From assembly GCA_023614405.1 (NCBI GenBank), contig CM042684.1, forward strand, positions 207,396,941-207,460,940: 64,000 nucleotides of DNA. The letters run 5' to 3'. Positions 1 through 9,724 of this stretch are shown here, one piece after another. Under the pieces are notes generated by a model that saw only the letters and a program-made list of their open reading frames with translations, was not told where the DNA came from and ran no database searches. Positions within the stretch are counted from its first letter, which is position 1. The number at the start of each line of letters is the position of its first letter. The position numbers and the translations under genes are program-made. The stretch is from Avena insularis (taxonomy: Eukaryota > Streptophyta > Magnoliopsida > Poales > Poaceae).

Positions 1-85
1 ATATGGAGGTTTATGAGAGGGTACTTTTTACTAGTTGTTGTGAGTTGCTAGCTCGCATGAGTGATATAAAAAGAGAAGATGAAGT
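1..85. other. Left flank of element B, ending in its target-site copy
   Basis: No gene or recognisable repeat is seen in this short stretch. The last five bases (81-85, GAAGT) lie directly before the TG terminus of the B 5' LTR and would be the left target-site duplication. The matching right copy is not present after the B 3' LTR. Confidence 0.5.
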
Positions 86-1182
86 TGATGCAGCCTGTCC
101 TACGGACGCCTCTACATCTACACCACCAAGTCCCCCAAGTGGACCGATGACTCGCGCTCGAGCCAAGTTCCTCCAAGCTAAGGTGAATTCGCTCCTATAC
201 TCATGTCACTTCGATACACCCCTGGATGGCTTGCTACTTCATGCCCCGACACTATGCATCATCAGGTATGAAGACACGAGCCAATGAGCGAGAGACAAAG
301 AGCTGCCAGGAGCAAGCGGTACTACCGGCCCCAAGTAGCGGTACTACCGCCCAAGCGGTACAACCGGCCCCAAGTAGCGGTAGTACCGCCCAAGTGGTAC
401 TACTGCCTAGAGCACCCGGTACTACCACCTCGGATAGAGAGCTTTTGCCAGCAGCCCTAGACCTACCTTGCACCTGCAAGCGGTACCACCGCCTTCAATC
501 GGTACTGCCGTGTTGATCGAATGGTACTACCGCCCGCGCCTAAAGACCCCACCAAAGCCTCTGCCCGCACCGGTATCTGCGGGTGGTACTACCGTGACTG
601 ACCGGTACTACCGGTCATCAGACACGGTACTACCGGTTGGCCTAGGGCATGCATGTCCCAGCTCGGCCCCTTTGGCCTTGTAACGCACCCCTTTTAATAT
701 TTTAGTTGCCTAAAGTATCCCTGACTTTTTGGTTGGCCTATATATTGTCCCCCACCTCTATTGTAAACCTTAGGCATGATATTTGGAATTAGTGGAAACC
801 CCTTGTGGATCTATCTAGTTCTTGCCTCATGCTCCTCGACAAAGGAGCACCAAATATCCCAACCTCATTGGAGTTTACATCGTGCCTCCGCGTTGTACAA
901 GGCCTAGGCACCGGAGTCCCTTTGCCTAGACGTCAAGATCTCAATGAGTCTCCCTACTCACCGTGCCGGTTCGAGAGAAAGTATCTGCCCGACGCCGACC
1001 CTAGGGATTGCGCTAGACCAGTCACCGCCAGCGTGAGCTATTGGTGTGTATCGTGGTTTTGCGTGTGTGTGTTCATCGTGTTCTTCGTGCGTGTTCATCT
1101 GCCTCCCCTTCCACCGCACTCCACCCTCAATTTGAACGGGAATCGTGAAAGATCGGGCCACCCACGAGGTTTGCCCTCAACA
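86..1182 (+). repeat. Element B 5' LTR (1097 bp)
   Basis: The LTR starts TGATGCAGCC and ends GCCCTCAACA, followed two bases later by the PBS. It is homologous to the B 3' LTR at 20737-21847. Landmarks: a peptide-coding stretch with the MTRARAK motif near 147-270, a CGGTACTACCG palindrome cluster in U3 (about 318-640), a TATA-like CCTATATATTG near 736-746, and the R start near ATTGTAAACC. U5 ends in the block shared with A and K (GATCGGGCCACCC...). Confidence 0.9.
318..640 (+). repeat. Palindrome cluster in B U3 (GCGGTA-C-TACCGC type)
   Basis: Repeated copies and variants of CGGTACTACCG occur, each made of two 5-6 base complementary arms around one central base. They sit upstream of the TATA box, so they appear only at the 3' end of the genomic RNA. 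The same motif recurs in B's leader (5822-5938) and in the 3' LTR (about 20968-21290). Confidence 0.8.
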
Positions 1183-1185
1183 TAT

Positions 1186-1198
1186 TGGTATCAAGAGC
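1186..1198 (+). other. Primer binding site of B
   Basis: TGGTATCAAGAGC follows the LTR by three bases. Plant elements primed by initiator tRNA-Met typically show TGGTATCAGAGC; this lineage has one extra A after TGGTATCA. E is inserted just beyond it. Confidence 0.75.
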
Positions 1199-1201
1199 TT
1201 C

Positions 1202-2151
1202 TGATATGGGGTGGTCCGATCTTCTCAGCAAGCACTTGTCGAGGATGATAATGGTGGATAGCTAAATAGCCTATAGCTACGAACTCTCCCGCTCGAACCC
1301 TGATGCCAATGCAACAGCTCTTGAACCCTGTGGGATATTCACAACACCACGCTCTTGCGCACGCAGCCGTCGACCATGAAAGGTAGTTTGCAATCTACTA
1401 ATTCCCAATGGAACAACAGATCACACTTAATTGAAGTAGTATAATTCGATCATAGGGTAATTCCAGAGGTTCTTTGAAAGAAACAACTCCAATATATTTT
1501 AACATGGTCTAAACCCTAACTAGGGGTCGTCCTAGGGATTATAAGGGCGGCTGGGCGGCCATAAACCAAAACTAAACGCAAACGACTCAAACTGATCCGG
1601 ACCAAATTTGGTCAGCGGGCGGACTATCTAGTTGATATCAGCCGGACAGTCCGGTCGGGCGCATACTCCGGGTGGATTTGGCCGGATAGTTCGGTCTGGC
1701 CGGAAACTTTGAAGTCTCCGGGTGGTGTCCGGGTAGTGTCCAATTCGGTGTACTGATTGTCCCCACCACTTCTCTTTGCAGGTAGGCCGGACAGTCTGGG
1801 TGGACTCGACCGGACACTCCGGTCGTCGCAGGCATTCTTGCGCCTTCCTTCTCGATGATCTCCTCCCCGCTCCGTGCGCCTGCGTCCCGCTCCTCCCTCG
1901 CGCAACCTTGGATGATCATCACGTCAGACTCCTCGCCTTCCTCCCTCTCCTTCCCGCTAGCGCTCGTCTAAAGGATATTAAATCTAGTCAAACAATAACA
2001 CCATGATTTAGGTAGTATAAAGTTCTTATAAATCAAAGTATCTTGTCCAACTAGGAATGAAATCACCTGATAGTCATCATTGATTTGACTCAATATTTCC
2101 TTCCAATTCAAGCAGTCAGAATCATTGTAATCCCTGTATATATCCTCATCA
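1202..2151 (-). repeat. Element E 3' LTR (950 bp)
   Basis: On the minus strand it runs from TGATGAGG to CCCATATCA. It matches 5041-5547 over the last 500 bases, and its terminal ~240 bases match the LTR ends at 34470-34699 (H) and 63719-64000. U3 contains palindromes of the type CCGGACAGTCCGG (about 1590-1835). A short reading frame from the element's tail continues into it (1968-2151). Confidence 0.85.
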
Positions 2152-2612
2152 TCCTCCCTTTCTTCAAGAAAAGCCGTCCACGGCTTTGGGTAAGCTGAAA
2201 GTGGAAGAAACAAAAAGAACAATGTGTACGCAAGGTATATGTATATATAACATGTTGTATTATTGTTGTTCACATGAAAATTATGTTTAGTATACATCAA
2301 GCAACTTAAATTGCATAAATAAGTGAAATACAAAGAATCATGATCATGGTGAAAAACAATGACATAGATAGTCTTGTTCTGCAATATTAAATTCAATTTT
2401 CTCAAAGAAGATCTATGATCAAATTTGTGAACAAGATCAAACCAATTCAATATGTGTGATAACCAAATTGATTCATGCCATGCTTCAACTACGCTAATCT
2501 GATTATTATGAACATGATCATGTTGTCCAGTATTTAAGATGCAGCTCAATTTGCAAATATAAGTGAAGTATAAAGTAGTATCATAACTAGACAAAGACTT
2601 TTGGACAAACAC
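1968..2612 (-). pseudogene. E ORF tail with two ~85-base repeats, running into the LTR
   Basis: This frame overlaps the end of the 433-aa ORF and continues through the PPT into the LTR. It contains two similar units about 250 bases apart, YFTYICKLSCILNT (about 2508-2590) and YFTYLCNLSCLMYT (about 2255-2345). It then has PKPWTAFLEERED over the hairpin and PPT, and in the LTR a degenerate VISFLVGQ...NFILPK segment matching VNSFLVG...NFILPK in H. It is best read as the frameshifted C-terminal part of the same E protein. Confidence 0.5.
2152..2187 (-). promoter_or_regulatory. E polypurine tract and upstream hairpin
   Basis: On the minus strand a perfect stem AAAGCCG/CGGCTTT with loop TGGA (2170-2187) is followed 18 bases later by the LTR. 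The purine-rich GAAAGGGAGGA directly precedes TGATGAGG and is the likely plus-strand primer. The same arrangement is seen in A, B, C, F, H, I and K. Confidence 0.75.
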
Positions 2613-3847
2613 AATGGATATGAAAACTTGGGTTCTATTCTAGCAAGATTACAACAATACAACATAGGTAAAATTACGTGTGTTGGCTGCATTATATCAA
2701 CGAGACCAGAATTTATTTCCATAATATCTCGAACATGAACTATTGTCCCATAGCAAACATTTTGTGACACATTGCATATATGGCTGAAAACAGCTTGTTT
2801 CAGTTCAACACAAGTAATGCATATGTGATCCACAAGAAAATTTTCATCCATGCTATATTCACCAATTAGATAGAAAGTGAAACAAGGAGAATTTGTGCTA
2901 GAATTTAGACATGAAATTTCAGAAATCTTATCCATAGCACAACTCATACTCATAGGTTCATTTAGCATGATGGAATACACAATATCAGCAGGTGTTATTC
3001 GAGTGAGTATTTCCTTATGTGTTATCAGTACCACATGATCAAAATTTGAATTTGATAAACTATCACATGGTGCTGAAACAGTAGTGCAAGAAAAGTCATA
3101 AGGAGGCTTCAGTAAAGGAATATACTCACAATATGTCATACATGTTTGCTGAAGCTCCAAATCAGTACCAATGTCATCAACAATCTGATCAGTTGTTGTA
3201 GGTACTAAAACATCCTCCACAAGTGACAATGCACAGTCTAGTGATACAGGTTGTAAAATAGACGGTTCCCTTTCTTCAAAAGCAACCTGGATATCACAAG
3301 AAACAACACTAGGAGTAGAGATGATTACATTAGTAGAAACCTCATTTTTCTCATCAACTCTCACTCTCGGTTCTTTTACGAGAGGATCAACATGTGGTTT
3401 TATGTTGGTGGTTACAGGTACACATAGGTTTTGACGCCTAATCTCCTGAAATTGCTTAATACGTGAACGTGCTAACCACATGTGTGTACCATTCCAAAAG
3501 ACAGTAGGATCAGAACACTCATTACTAAACACAACCTGGAATTGATTACACCACTTTGTTCCCAACATGATATGACAAGAGTTAAACGCTCTAGGAATGA
3601 CAAAACAAGAAATCGTCCTGCTAGGGCCATAAATGGTGAGTGGAACAGATGCGATGTGAGTAACTGGTAGTGCATGACCAGAAGGTGCTAACATAAATGG
3701 TTTTTTGAATGCACTTGTATATAATTGTAGCTTTTCAACAACCTTAGCACTAACCAAATTTATGTAAGAACAAGTATCAATGGTAGTAGCAGCTTGTCTA
3801 CCACTAATTTTCATGATGAAGTGGAACAAACCCGAAGGAGGCACCAC
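2546..3847 (-). CDS. E ORF: protease-like N-terminus with unknown C-terminal region (433 aa)
   Basis: The first ~135 residues resemble a retroviral-type aspartic protease. IDTCSYINLVS occupies the place of the catalytic D-T/S-G loop, and CHIMLGTKWCNQF matches the usual LG.W region near its end. The catalytic glycine is replaced, so activity is doubtful. The remaining ~300 residues are acidic and cysteine-rich and match nothing I know. An in-frame-like upstream segment begins at an ATG near 3952, broken by a frameshift at about 3850. The frame passes into the 1968-2612 ORF at its end. No RT, RNase H or integrase motifs occur, so this would be the only protein of a non-autonomous element. The start at 3847 may be artificial. 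Confidence 0.55.
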   Translation of the reverse strand: MVPPSGLFHFIMKISGRQAATTIDTCSYINLVSAKVVEKLQLYTSAFKKPFMLAPSGHALPVTHIASVPLTIYGPSRTISCFVIPRAFNSCHIMLGTKWCNQFQVVFSNECSDPTVFWNGTHMWLARSRIKQFQEIRRQNLCVPVTTNIKPHVDPLVKEPRVRVDEKNEVSTNVIISTPSVVSCDIQVAFEEREPSILQPVSLDCALSLVEDVLVPTTTDQIVDDIGTDLELQQTCMTYCEYIPLLKPPYDFSCTTVSAPCDSLSNSNFDHVVLITHKEILTRITPADIVYSIMLNEPMSMSCAMDKISEISCLNSSTNSPCFTFYLIGEYSMDENFLVDHICITCVELKQAVFSHICNVSQNVCYGTIVHVRDIMEINSGLVDIMQPTHVILPMLYCCNLARIEPKFSYPLCLSKSLCLVMILLYTSLIFAN

Positions 3848-3852
3848 TCCTC

Positions 3853-5040
3853 ACTCCTCTTCCCAAAATGTCTTGCTGCAGTAGGATTGTAATGGAAAGG
3901 GATAATCATCTGCATCCTTTTTCTGCATCACATCAACACTACTAGAAGACATGATTAGTACATTAATGCACAAAACAAAATCTAGTGGTGGATCTCTCAC
4001 AACTCACTCAAAACTGACAAGAAAGCAGATCTTACCGTTCCAAAGTGAATAATGATGCTTACCAATTCGAATCAACAACTTATGCACAAATGTGATGAAG
4101 TGAATATCCAGGGTATAGAGAACGATCACAGGGCACACAGGTTATGTATGGTGGAGCTCTAGGTATGGTATCCTAACTACACCGCAAAAAAGTCCTAGTG
4201 ATGATTGTACAAAACCCAAGAAACACACATGTGGAGATAAATGTGGCAATGCAACTATGAAGGGCGTTGCACTCCTCTAGAGAGGCACTAGCAAAGCTCA
4301 AAGTAAACAGGCACAAGATTGCTCAATCTACTGGTGCACAAAGATATCACTAGGCCTCTTGCTCAATTCTCCTTTTCTTTTTATTTTTCTTTTGCATATC
4401 TTCTTTCTCTTTTTGCTTTTTTCTTTTGCTATATGCTCTTGCTCTTTTTTTAATATATATCACACACGGCCAATTTACAAAGCACAGCACCCAAACCCTA
4501 CGAGCAGCCTGTAAGAGCGAAAACTAGTCTCAATGGGAAAGTTCCTACACTTGTGAAATAGAATGGTTGTAGCTAAGGTTTGGAAAATTGCAAAATTTCA
4601 CAATTTTTTATATGGCTGCCGTGGCAGAAAAATAGGGCAAAACTATGTCGTGGCAGAGAATCTGCACCTCGCGGCAGAACGCGTGCCGTGGCAGAAAAAG
4701 ACAGGAAATCGTGTCTTGGCAGGAAATCGGATCCGTGGCAGACACGGACTCGCGGCAGAAAAAGGGCGGTTTCTATGCCGCGGCAGAGTCGGCAACATTT
4801 TTTTTGCAATTTCGACTTGCCAAGTAGTACACAACTAGGACTCTTATGCTGAATTCGGATCTGAGCTTGTGGCGGCGGAAAACAAAGATGGGGAACACGT
4901 ATGAAAGCAAAAACTAGATATAAACCGAAACCTAGACTCCTACGGATCAAAACTATAGATCAGATATATGAGATAGGATGATCAGCAACTAACACTTGAA
5001 AGCAATGCAATCTAGGCTATGGTGATTATTTTTGTGGGAT
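3853..5040 (-). other. E 5' internal region (leader) with a palindrome cluster
   Basis: No long frame is present apart from the short upstream piece of the E ORF near 3952. Positions 4612-4795 hold repeated TGCCGTGGCA/TGCCGCGGCA palindromes, usually followed by GAAA in the plus orientation. A T-rich tract lies at 4370-4460. The expected PBS and the U5 half of the 5' LTR are missing at the 5041 junction, which points to a deletion. Confidence 0.6.
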
Positions 5041-5547
5041 GGACAGTCCGGTTGGGCGGATACTACAGGTGGATTTGGCCGGACAGTCCGGTCTGGCCGG
5101 AAACTTTGAACTCTCCTGGTGGTGTCCTAGTAGTGTCCGATTCGGTGTACTGATTGTCCGCACCACTTCTCCTCGCAGGTAGGCCGACAGTCTAGGTGTA
5201 CTCGGCCGGACACTCCGGTCGTCGTAGGAATTCTTGTGCCTTACTTCTCGGTGATCTCCTCCTCGCTCCGTGCGCCTGCCTCCCGCTCCTCCCTCGCGCA
5301 TCCTTGGGTGATCATCACGTCGGACTCATCGTCTTCCTCCCTCTCCTTCCCGCTAGCGCTCGTCCAAAGGATATTAAATCTAGTCAAACAATAACACCAT
5401 GATTTAGGTAGTATAAAGTTCTTATAAATCAAAGTATCTTGTCCAACTAGGAATGAAATCACCTAATAGTCATCATTGATTTGACTCAATATTTCCTTCC
5501 AATTCAAGCAGTCAGAATCATTGTAATCCCTGTATATATCCTCATCA
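5041..5547 (-). repeat. Element E 5' LTR, truncated (507 bp)
   Basis: It aligns to 1643-2151 of the 3' LTR with scattered substitutions and almost no length change. The first ~440 bases of that LTR (R/U5 in element orientation) have no counterpart here, so R/U5 and the PBS were deleted after or during insertion. Confidence 0.8.
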
Positions 5548-5552
5548 TCTTT

Positions 5553-6844
5553 GTTGCTCACGAATTCCCCCACTAATTTTTCTTCTATCCACCCATAATT
5601 TCGAAAATTCTCCAAAAAGAAGAGCCCCAATTTTTCCTTCGGATTGATCTCTTGATTTGGTGAGTTTTTTCTGGTTTTTTCCATAGATTTGTGGCCTGGG
5701 GTATCAATCTACCTTCTTGGTGTATTCCTAACCCCAATTTTGGTTAGAGTTCTGCAGTTTTGAGGATTTTTGGGCTGATTGTGCGGTCAAGTTCGAGATC
5801 CACGCGCCCAGAAATCCATGAAGCAGTACTACCGCCGAACGAGCGGTACTATCGGCGAGCGGTACTACCGGCTGATCCCAGCGTTACTACCGGTCACCGG
5901 TACTACCGGCCGATTTGGGCGGTACTACCGCCCCTGTTAGACAAGAAATTTTCACCCCCATTTTTGTTCGCTAACTTTTAGTATTGGTTTGTTCATGTTT
6001 CGCGTGCGTGTCGCCTTCCTAACAACAAGCTTCCGCATCTGCTATACTCTCCGTGCTCCTCGACACCGCGACACCCGAACACCATCCCCAACACCAGTAC
6101 CAAGTCGTCAACAAATACCAAAGGTATAACTTGCTCCACCTTGTTAACCCTTCTTCCTTAGTGTGTAGCTATCCTATGAGAGAAATTCATTTTGTGTTTG
6201 CCTAAGCATTGTGCACTTTCCCTTGGAGAAGTGAGAGTTTTGAAGAAAATACAAAAGTGATATAGTCGTATAGGAAGGGCGAGAAAGAATCAAAAAAAAG
6301 AGAGAGAAAAACAAAAACAAAAGAAAAATGGAAAGACACAAAGTCTCCCAATACAAAGAGAGTCTCAAAACTTGTAAGCAAAGAGAGAGATAGAGCGTGA
6401 CCAAGGCAAGTACACAAATCCGTTGCTTATTTCTCTATTGGCGAACGAGTTGTGGTCTCTCCTTGAGTTGGCACGACACTGAGTGTAGTTTTTGTTAGGA
6501 CCTTTTGTGCTCATTTTATAGTCGTGTTAATCACATACGTCTCCATGTGTGTGTATCCTTGTGTTTCGTGGATCGTTTTCTTTTCGCTTTTGATCTTTGG
6601 TTCTCTACCACTTTTGACAATAACCTTTTCTTTGGATCGTTTTGTTTGGTTTTCCACAACCCTAAACTTCCACCAAAAGCTTTTGAGAGTTAGTTCTTTC
6701 TTTAGCGTGAGTTTTTTTTTGCGTTTCCACTTTGCACGCTTATAGCTCTCGCTTGTGGTCTCTAGTTCGATGCAATCCCCAAGGTGAGGTACAAGGCTAA
6801 CACCACCATATCCCAATTCCATATACAATACTTGTGTGTTTTGC
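5553..6844 (+). other. B leader (5' untranslated region) downstream of E
   Basis: It starts GTTGCTCACG and is collinear with A's leader (8478-9727) and with the minus-strand leaders of K and F2. It contains the second B palindrome cluster (5822-5938), a purine-rich tract (about 6280-6370) and a CT/T-rich stretch before gag. No protein is expected. It ends at the gag ATG at 6845. Confidence 0.75.
5822..5938 (+). repeat. Leader palindrome cluster of B
   Basis: Tandem CGGTACTACCG-type palindromes occur (for example GCGGTACTACCGCC at the right end), the same type as in B's U3. The arms are 5-6 complementary bases around a single base. They sit about 280 bases downstream of the PBS when E is ignored. 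Confidence 0.8.
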
Positions 6845-7476
6845 ATGATGGATAGGAATAGTGAGTCGAGCCAACCACCTCCCCAAGAAGACGAACATGG
6901 ACCGTACATGACACGCGCAAGTCACTTCATCGTCCGACAAGAGTTCCGTGAATGTTGCCAAGCCCTTGAGACACGTCAAGATGAACAATTTGGCGAGACA
7001 CAAGCGGAGTTCAAGAACATCGACAACCGCTTCGATGGCCTCGAACGACAAATGCACGCAATGCATCACAACTTTGGCCATCAAAATGAAGCGCTCCAAT
7101 GTTCCGTTGCCGAAACAAATGACAAGCTTTGTGTCATCATCGACGGAATGGCAAGACCACATTCACGCACATCAAGCTCTTCAAGTTCTTCGCGTCGTCA
7201 TGCACCTCTTCAACAAGATCTCCATCCAAGTGCTCCAAGACACAATGACGCCCCCGTGGTTGAAGATGGAAGTTCTTCAAACTATGTACCTTACCCACGA
7301 CATGCCCAACATCAATTTATGATGGTGATTTCTCTTCAAGGCCTCAAGCACAACGTGAAGCACACCATCATCATGCAAGGGCACTAGTGATCCAACAAGC
7401 ACAACCAAAAGAAGAACCGCGAGTGCAACCGCAAGTCCACCACCATCGCCCGTGACACATACTTGACACAACAAGT
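6845..7476 (+). pseudogene. gag: B gag, N-terminal part, interrupted by A
   Basis: The start ATGATGGATAGG is shared with A (9725). The protein begins MMDRNSESSQPPPQED and continues with MTRASHFIVRQEFREC, a coiled-coil-like ETRQDEQFGETQAEFKN stretch, and a serine-rich and then proline/histidine/glutamine-rich linker. A frameshift near 7310 ends the frame at 7387. The target duplication CAAGT (7472-7476) and A follow. The coding sequence resumes at 16104. Gag would form the virus-like particle in the cytoplasm. This copy is non-functional. Confidence 0.8.
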
Positions 7477-8458
7477 TGATGCAGCCCGTCCTACGGACGC
7501 TCCTACATCTACACCAACAAGTCCCCCAAGTGGACCCATGACTCGTGCACGAGCCAAAATCCTACAAGCTAAGGTGAACTCGCTCCTTTCGTCGTGCCAA
7601 TTTGATACCTCCTTGGATGGCATGCTACTTCATGCAACTACCCTATGCATCATCAGGTACAAAGCTTCGACACATCAACAAGCACCCAAGGATGGAGAAC
7701 AAGGAGCAGAGCATGAAGCAGGAGCCACTGGAGCTGCTCAGACCGGAGTCTCTGGTCTGCTCACACCGGAGTCTCCAGACCCACCTCCGGTCTGCCCCCG
7801 GAACCAGGCGCTAGGACAATCTGAAGGCCCCTCCGGAGGCCAGTCCGGAGACCGGCCAGAGTCTCTGGTCCACCACACCAGAGTCTCCGGTCCGACCGTC
7901 GCCAGGCATGAAAAGGCCTTTGGGCTTGTGGCCCATGTAACCCCTAGTCCGTCCAGAACTTGTCTTTTATTCCTAAAGTACCCCCGTTTAAGTGGCTGGC
8001 CTATATATAGTCCCCCACCTCCATTGTAAACCCTAGGCATGATATTGGAATTAGTGGAAACCCCTTTGTGGATCTATCTAATTCTTTCCTCATGCTCCTT
8101 GACAAAGGATCACCAATATCCCCAAACCTCGTTGGAGTTTGCATCGTGCCTCCGCGTTGTACAAGGCCTATGCATCGGTGTCCCTTTGCCTAGACATCAA
8201 GATCTCACCGAGTCTCCCATCTCACCATGTCGGTTCGAGAGAGAGTCCTCCGCCCGACGCCGATCCTAGGGATTGCGCCGGACCGGTCACCGCCGGCGTG
8301 AGCTATTGGTGTGTATCGTGGTTTTGTGTGTGGGTGTTCTTCGTGTTCTTCGTGCGTATGTTCGTCGTGTTCATCCTCCCCTCCTCTCCCCGCACTCCAT
8401 CCTCGATTTGAAAGGTAATCATGAAAGATCGGGCCACCCTAGAGGTTTGCCCCCAACA
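7477..8458 (+). repeat. Element A 5' LTR (982 bp)
   Basis: TGATGCAGCC...CCCCCAACA. It has the MTRARAK peptide segment (7541-7600), a U3 cluster of CCGGAGTCTCCGG-type palindromes (about 7735-7895), a TATA box CTATATATAG at 8001-8010 and an R-like ATTGTAAACCCTAGG at about 8023. The last ~400 bases are nearly identical to B's U5, while U3 differs in motif type. Confidence 0.92.
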
Positions 8459-8461
8459 TAT

Positions 8462-8474
8462 TGGTATCAAGAGC
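8462..8474 (+). other. Primer binding site of A
   Basis: TGGTATCAAGAGC begins three bases after the LTR. It resembles the initiator tRNA-Met complement with one inserted A, as in B and K. Confidence 0.8.
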
Positions 8475-9724
8475 TTTGTTGCTCACGATTTCCCCCACAA
8501 ATTTTTCTTCTATCCACCAAAAATTCGAAACTCCCCAAAAAATAGCCCATATTTGCCTTTGGATCGATCTCTTGATTTGGAGTGCTATTTGTGGTTTTGA
8601 TCCGACCAAACCTTGTCTTAGGTGTTGGTCCAGCTTTATCCTGTGTTTTCCCAGCCCAATTTGGCCAATTTTTCGCGGATTTGAGGACCCAAGGCGTGGA
8701 TTTCCGCTCAAGAACACGAGCAGTTCGCGATCTGACTCCAGAACGGAGTCTCTGGCCTGCACACCGGAGTCTCCGGCCTATACCGGAGTCTCCGGCCTGA
8801 CGCCTGATTTTGACAGTTTTGCCTCTAATCTTGCATTGGCTAATTTCTTCTTGTTTGTTTGTGCCCGTGTGCGTGTCGTTAACTAACAACAAGCTTCCGC
8901 ATCGACAACCCCCGTGCTCATCGACACCATGGCCCACGAACATCATCCCGCACCACCGACGCCAAGTTCATCATCACCAACGAAGGTATAACTTGTGTCA
9001 CCTTGTTAACCCCTATCTTCCTTTGTGTGTACCTATCCTATGAGAGTGGCTCATCTTGTGTTTGCTTGAGCATTGTGCATTTGTCCTTGGATAGTGAGTG
9101 TGCAAGAGCAACATCAAGTCTGACTAGGTAGCATCAAGGGAGAGCAAAAAAAAGATACAAAAGAAAGAAAAAGATACAAAGAAAAAGCAAAAGAAAAATA
9201 GTCTCCCATTGCCAAAGAGAGTCTCAAAGCTTGTAAGCAAGAGAGAAATAAGAGCGCACAAGGCAAGTGCACAAATCCGTTGCTCATTTTTCTTCTTTGC
9301 AAACGAGCCACGGTCACTCCTTGCATTGGCACGACAACGAGCTTAGTCTTTGTTAGGACATTTTGTTTGCTCATTTTCAAAGTCGTGTCAATCCCAACTT
9401 TCTCCATGTGTGTGTACATAGTCGTAGGTTCTCGTCACCCTTTTGAGTTGTTGACCTTCGCCTTTGACTTGAGTTTTGTTGGATTTTACCCACTTTTGAC
9501 TATCCCTTTTCTTTTGGTTGGTTCTTTGGCTTTCCACAATCCTAACCTACCACCAACAAGATTTTGAGAGTTAGTTCTTCCTTTAGTGTGAGTTTTCTTT
9601 GCATTTCCACTTTGCACGCTTATAGCTCTCACTTGTGGTTTCTAGTTTGGTGCAATCCCCAAGGTGAGGTACAAGGCTAACACCACCATATTCCATTTCC
9701 ATATACAATACTTGTGTGTCTTGC
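8475..9724 (+). other. A leader with palindrome cluster and purine tract
   Basis: This is a non-coding leader. CCGGAGTCTCCGG is perfect at 8764-8776 and 8783-8795, with degenerate copies just upstream (from about 8740), matching A's U3 motif. An A/G-rich tract lies at about 9145-9215. The 3' part is collinear with the B and K leaders up to the gag ATG. Confidence 0.75.

Larger units (their letters stand above)
1202..5547 (-). mobile_element. Element E: non-autonomous LTR retrotransposon nested in B's leader
   Basis: Read on the minus strand, E starts TGATGAGGATATATACAGG and ends CCCATATCA. Its 3' LTR is full (1202-2151) and its 5' LTR is truncated (5041-5547). B's leader resumes at 5553, exactly as in A's uninterrupted leader. 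The five-base flanks (GCTTC at 1197-1201, TCTTT at 5548-5552) sit at the expected TSD positions but match at only three of five bases, so the insertion looks old. The interior codes for a degenerate protease-like protein with a novel tail. No RT or integrase is present. Confidence 0.8.

Noticed and set aside
318..640. Regular short palindromic repeats that could suggest a CRISPR array
   Set aside because: Units are short, imperfect and irregularly spaced, lie within LTR U3 of a eukaryotic retroelement, and have no cas genes or constant-length unique spacers.
7463..8029. 188-aa open frame across the A 5' LTR
   Set aside because: It spans the B/A insertion junction and U3 palindromes. Only the MTRARAK segment is conserved; the rest is an accidental open frame.
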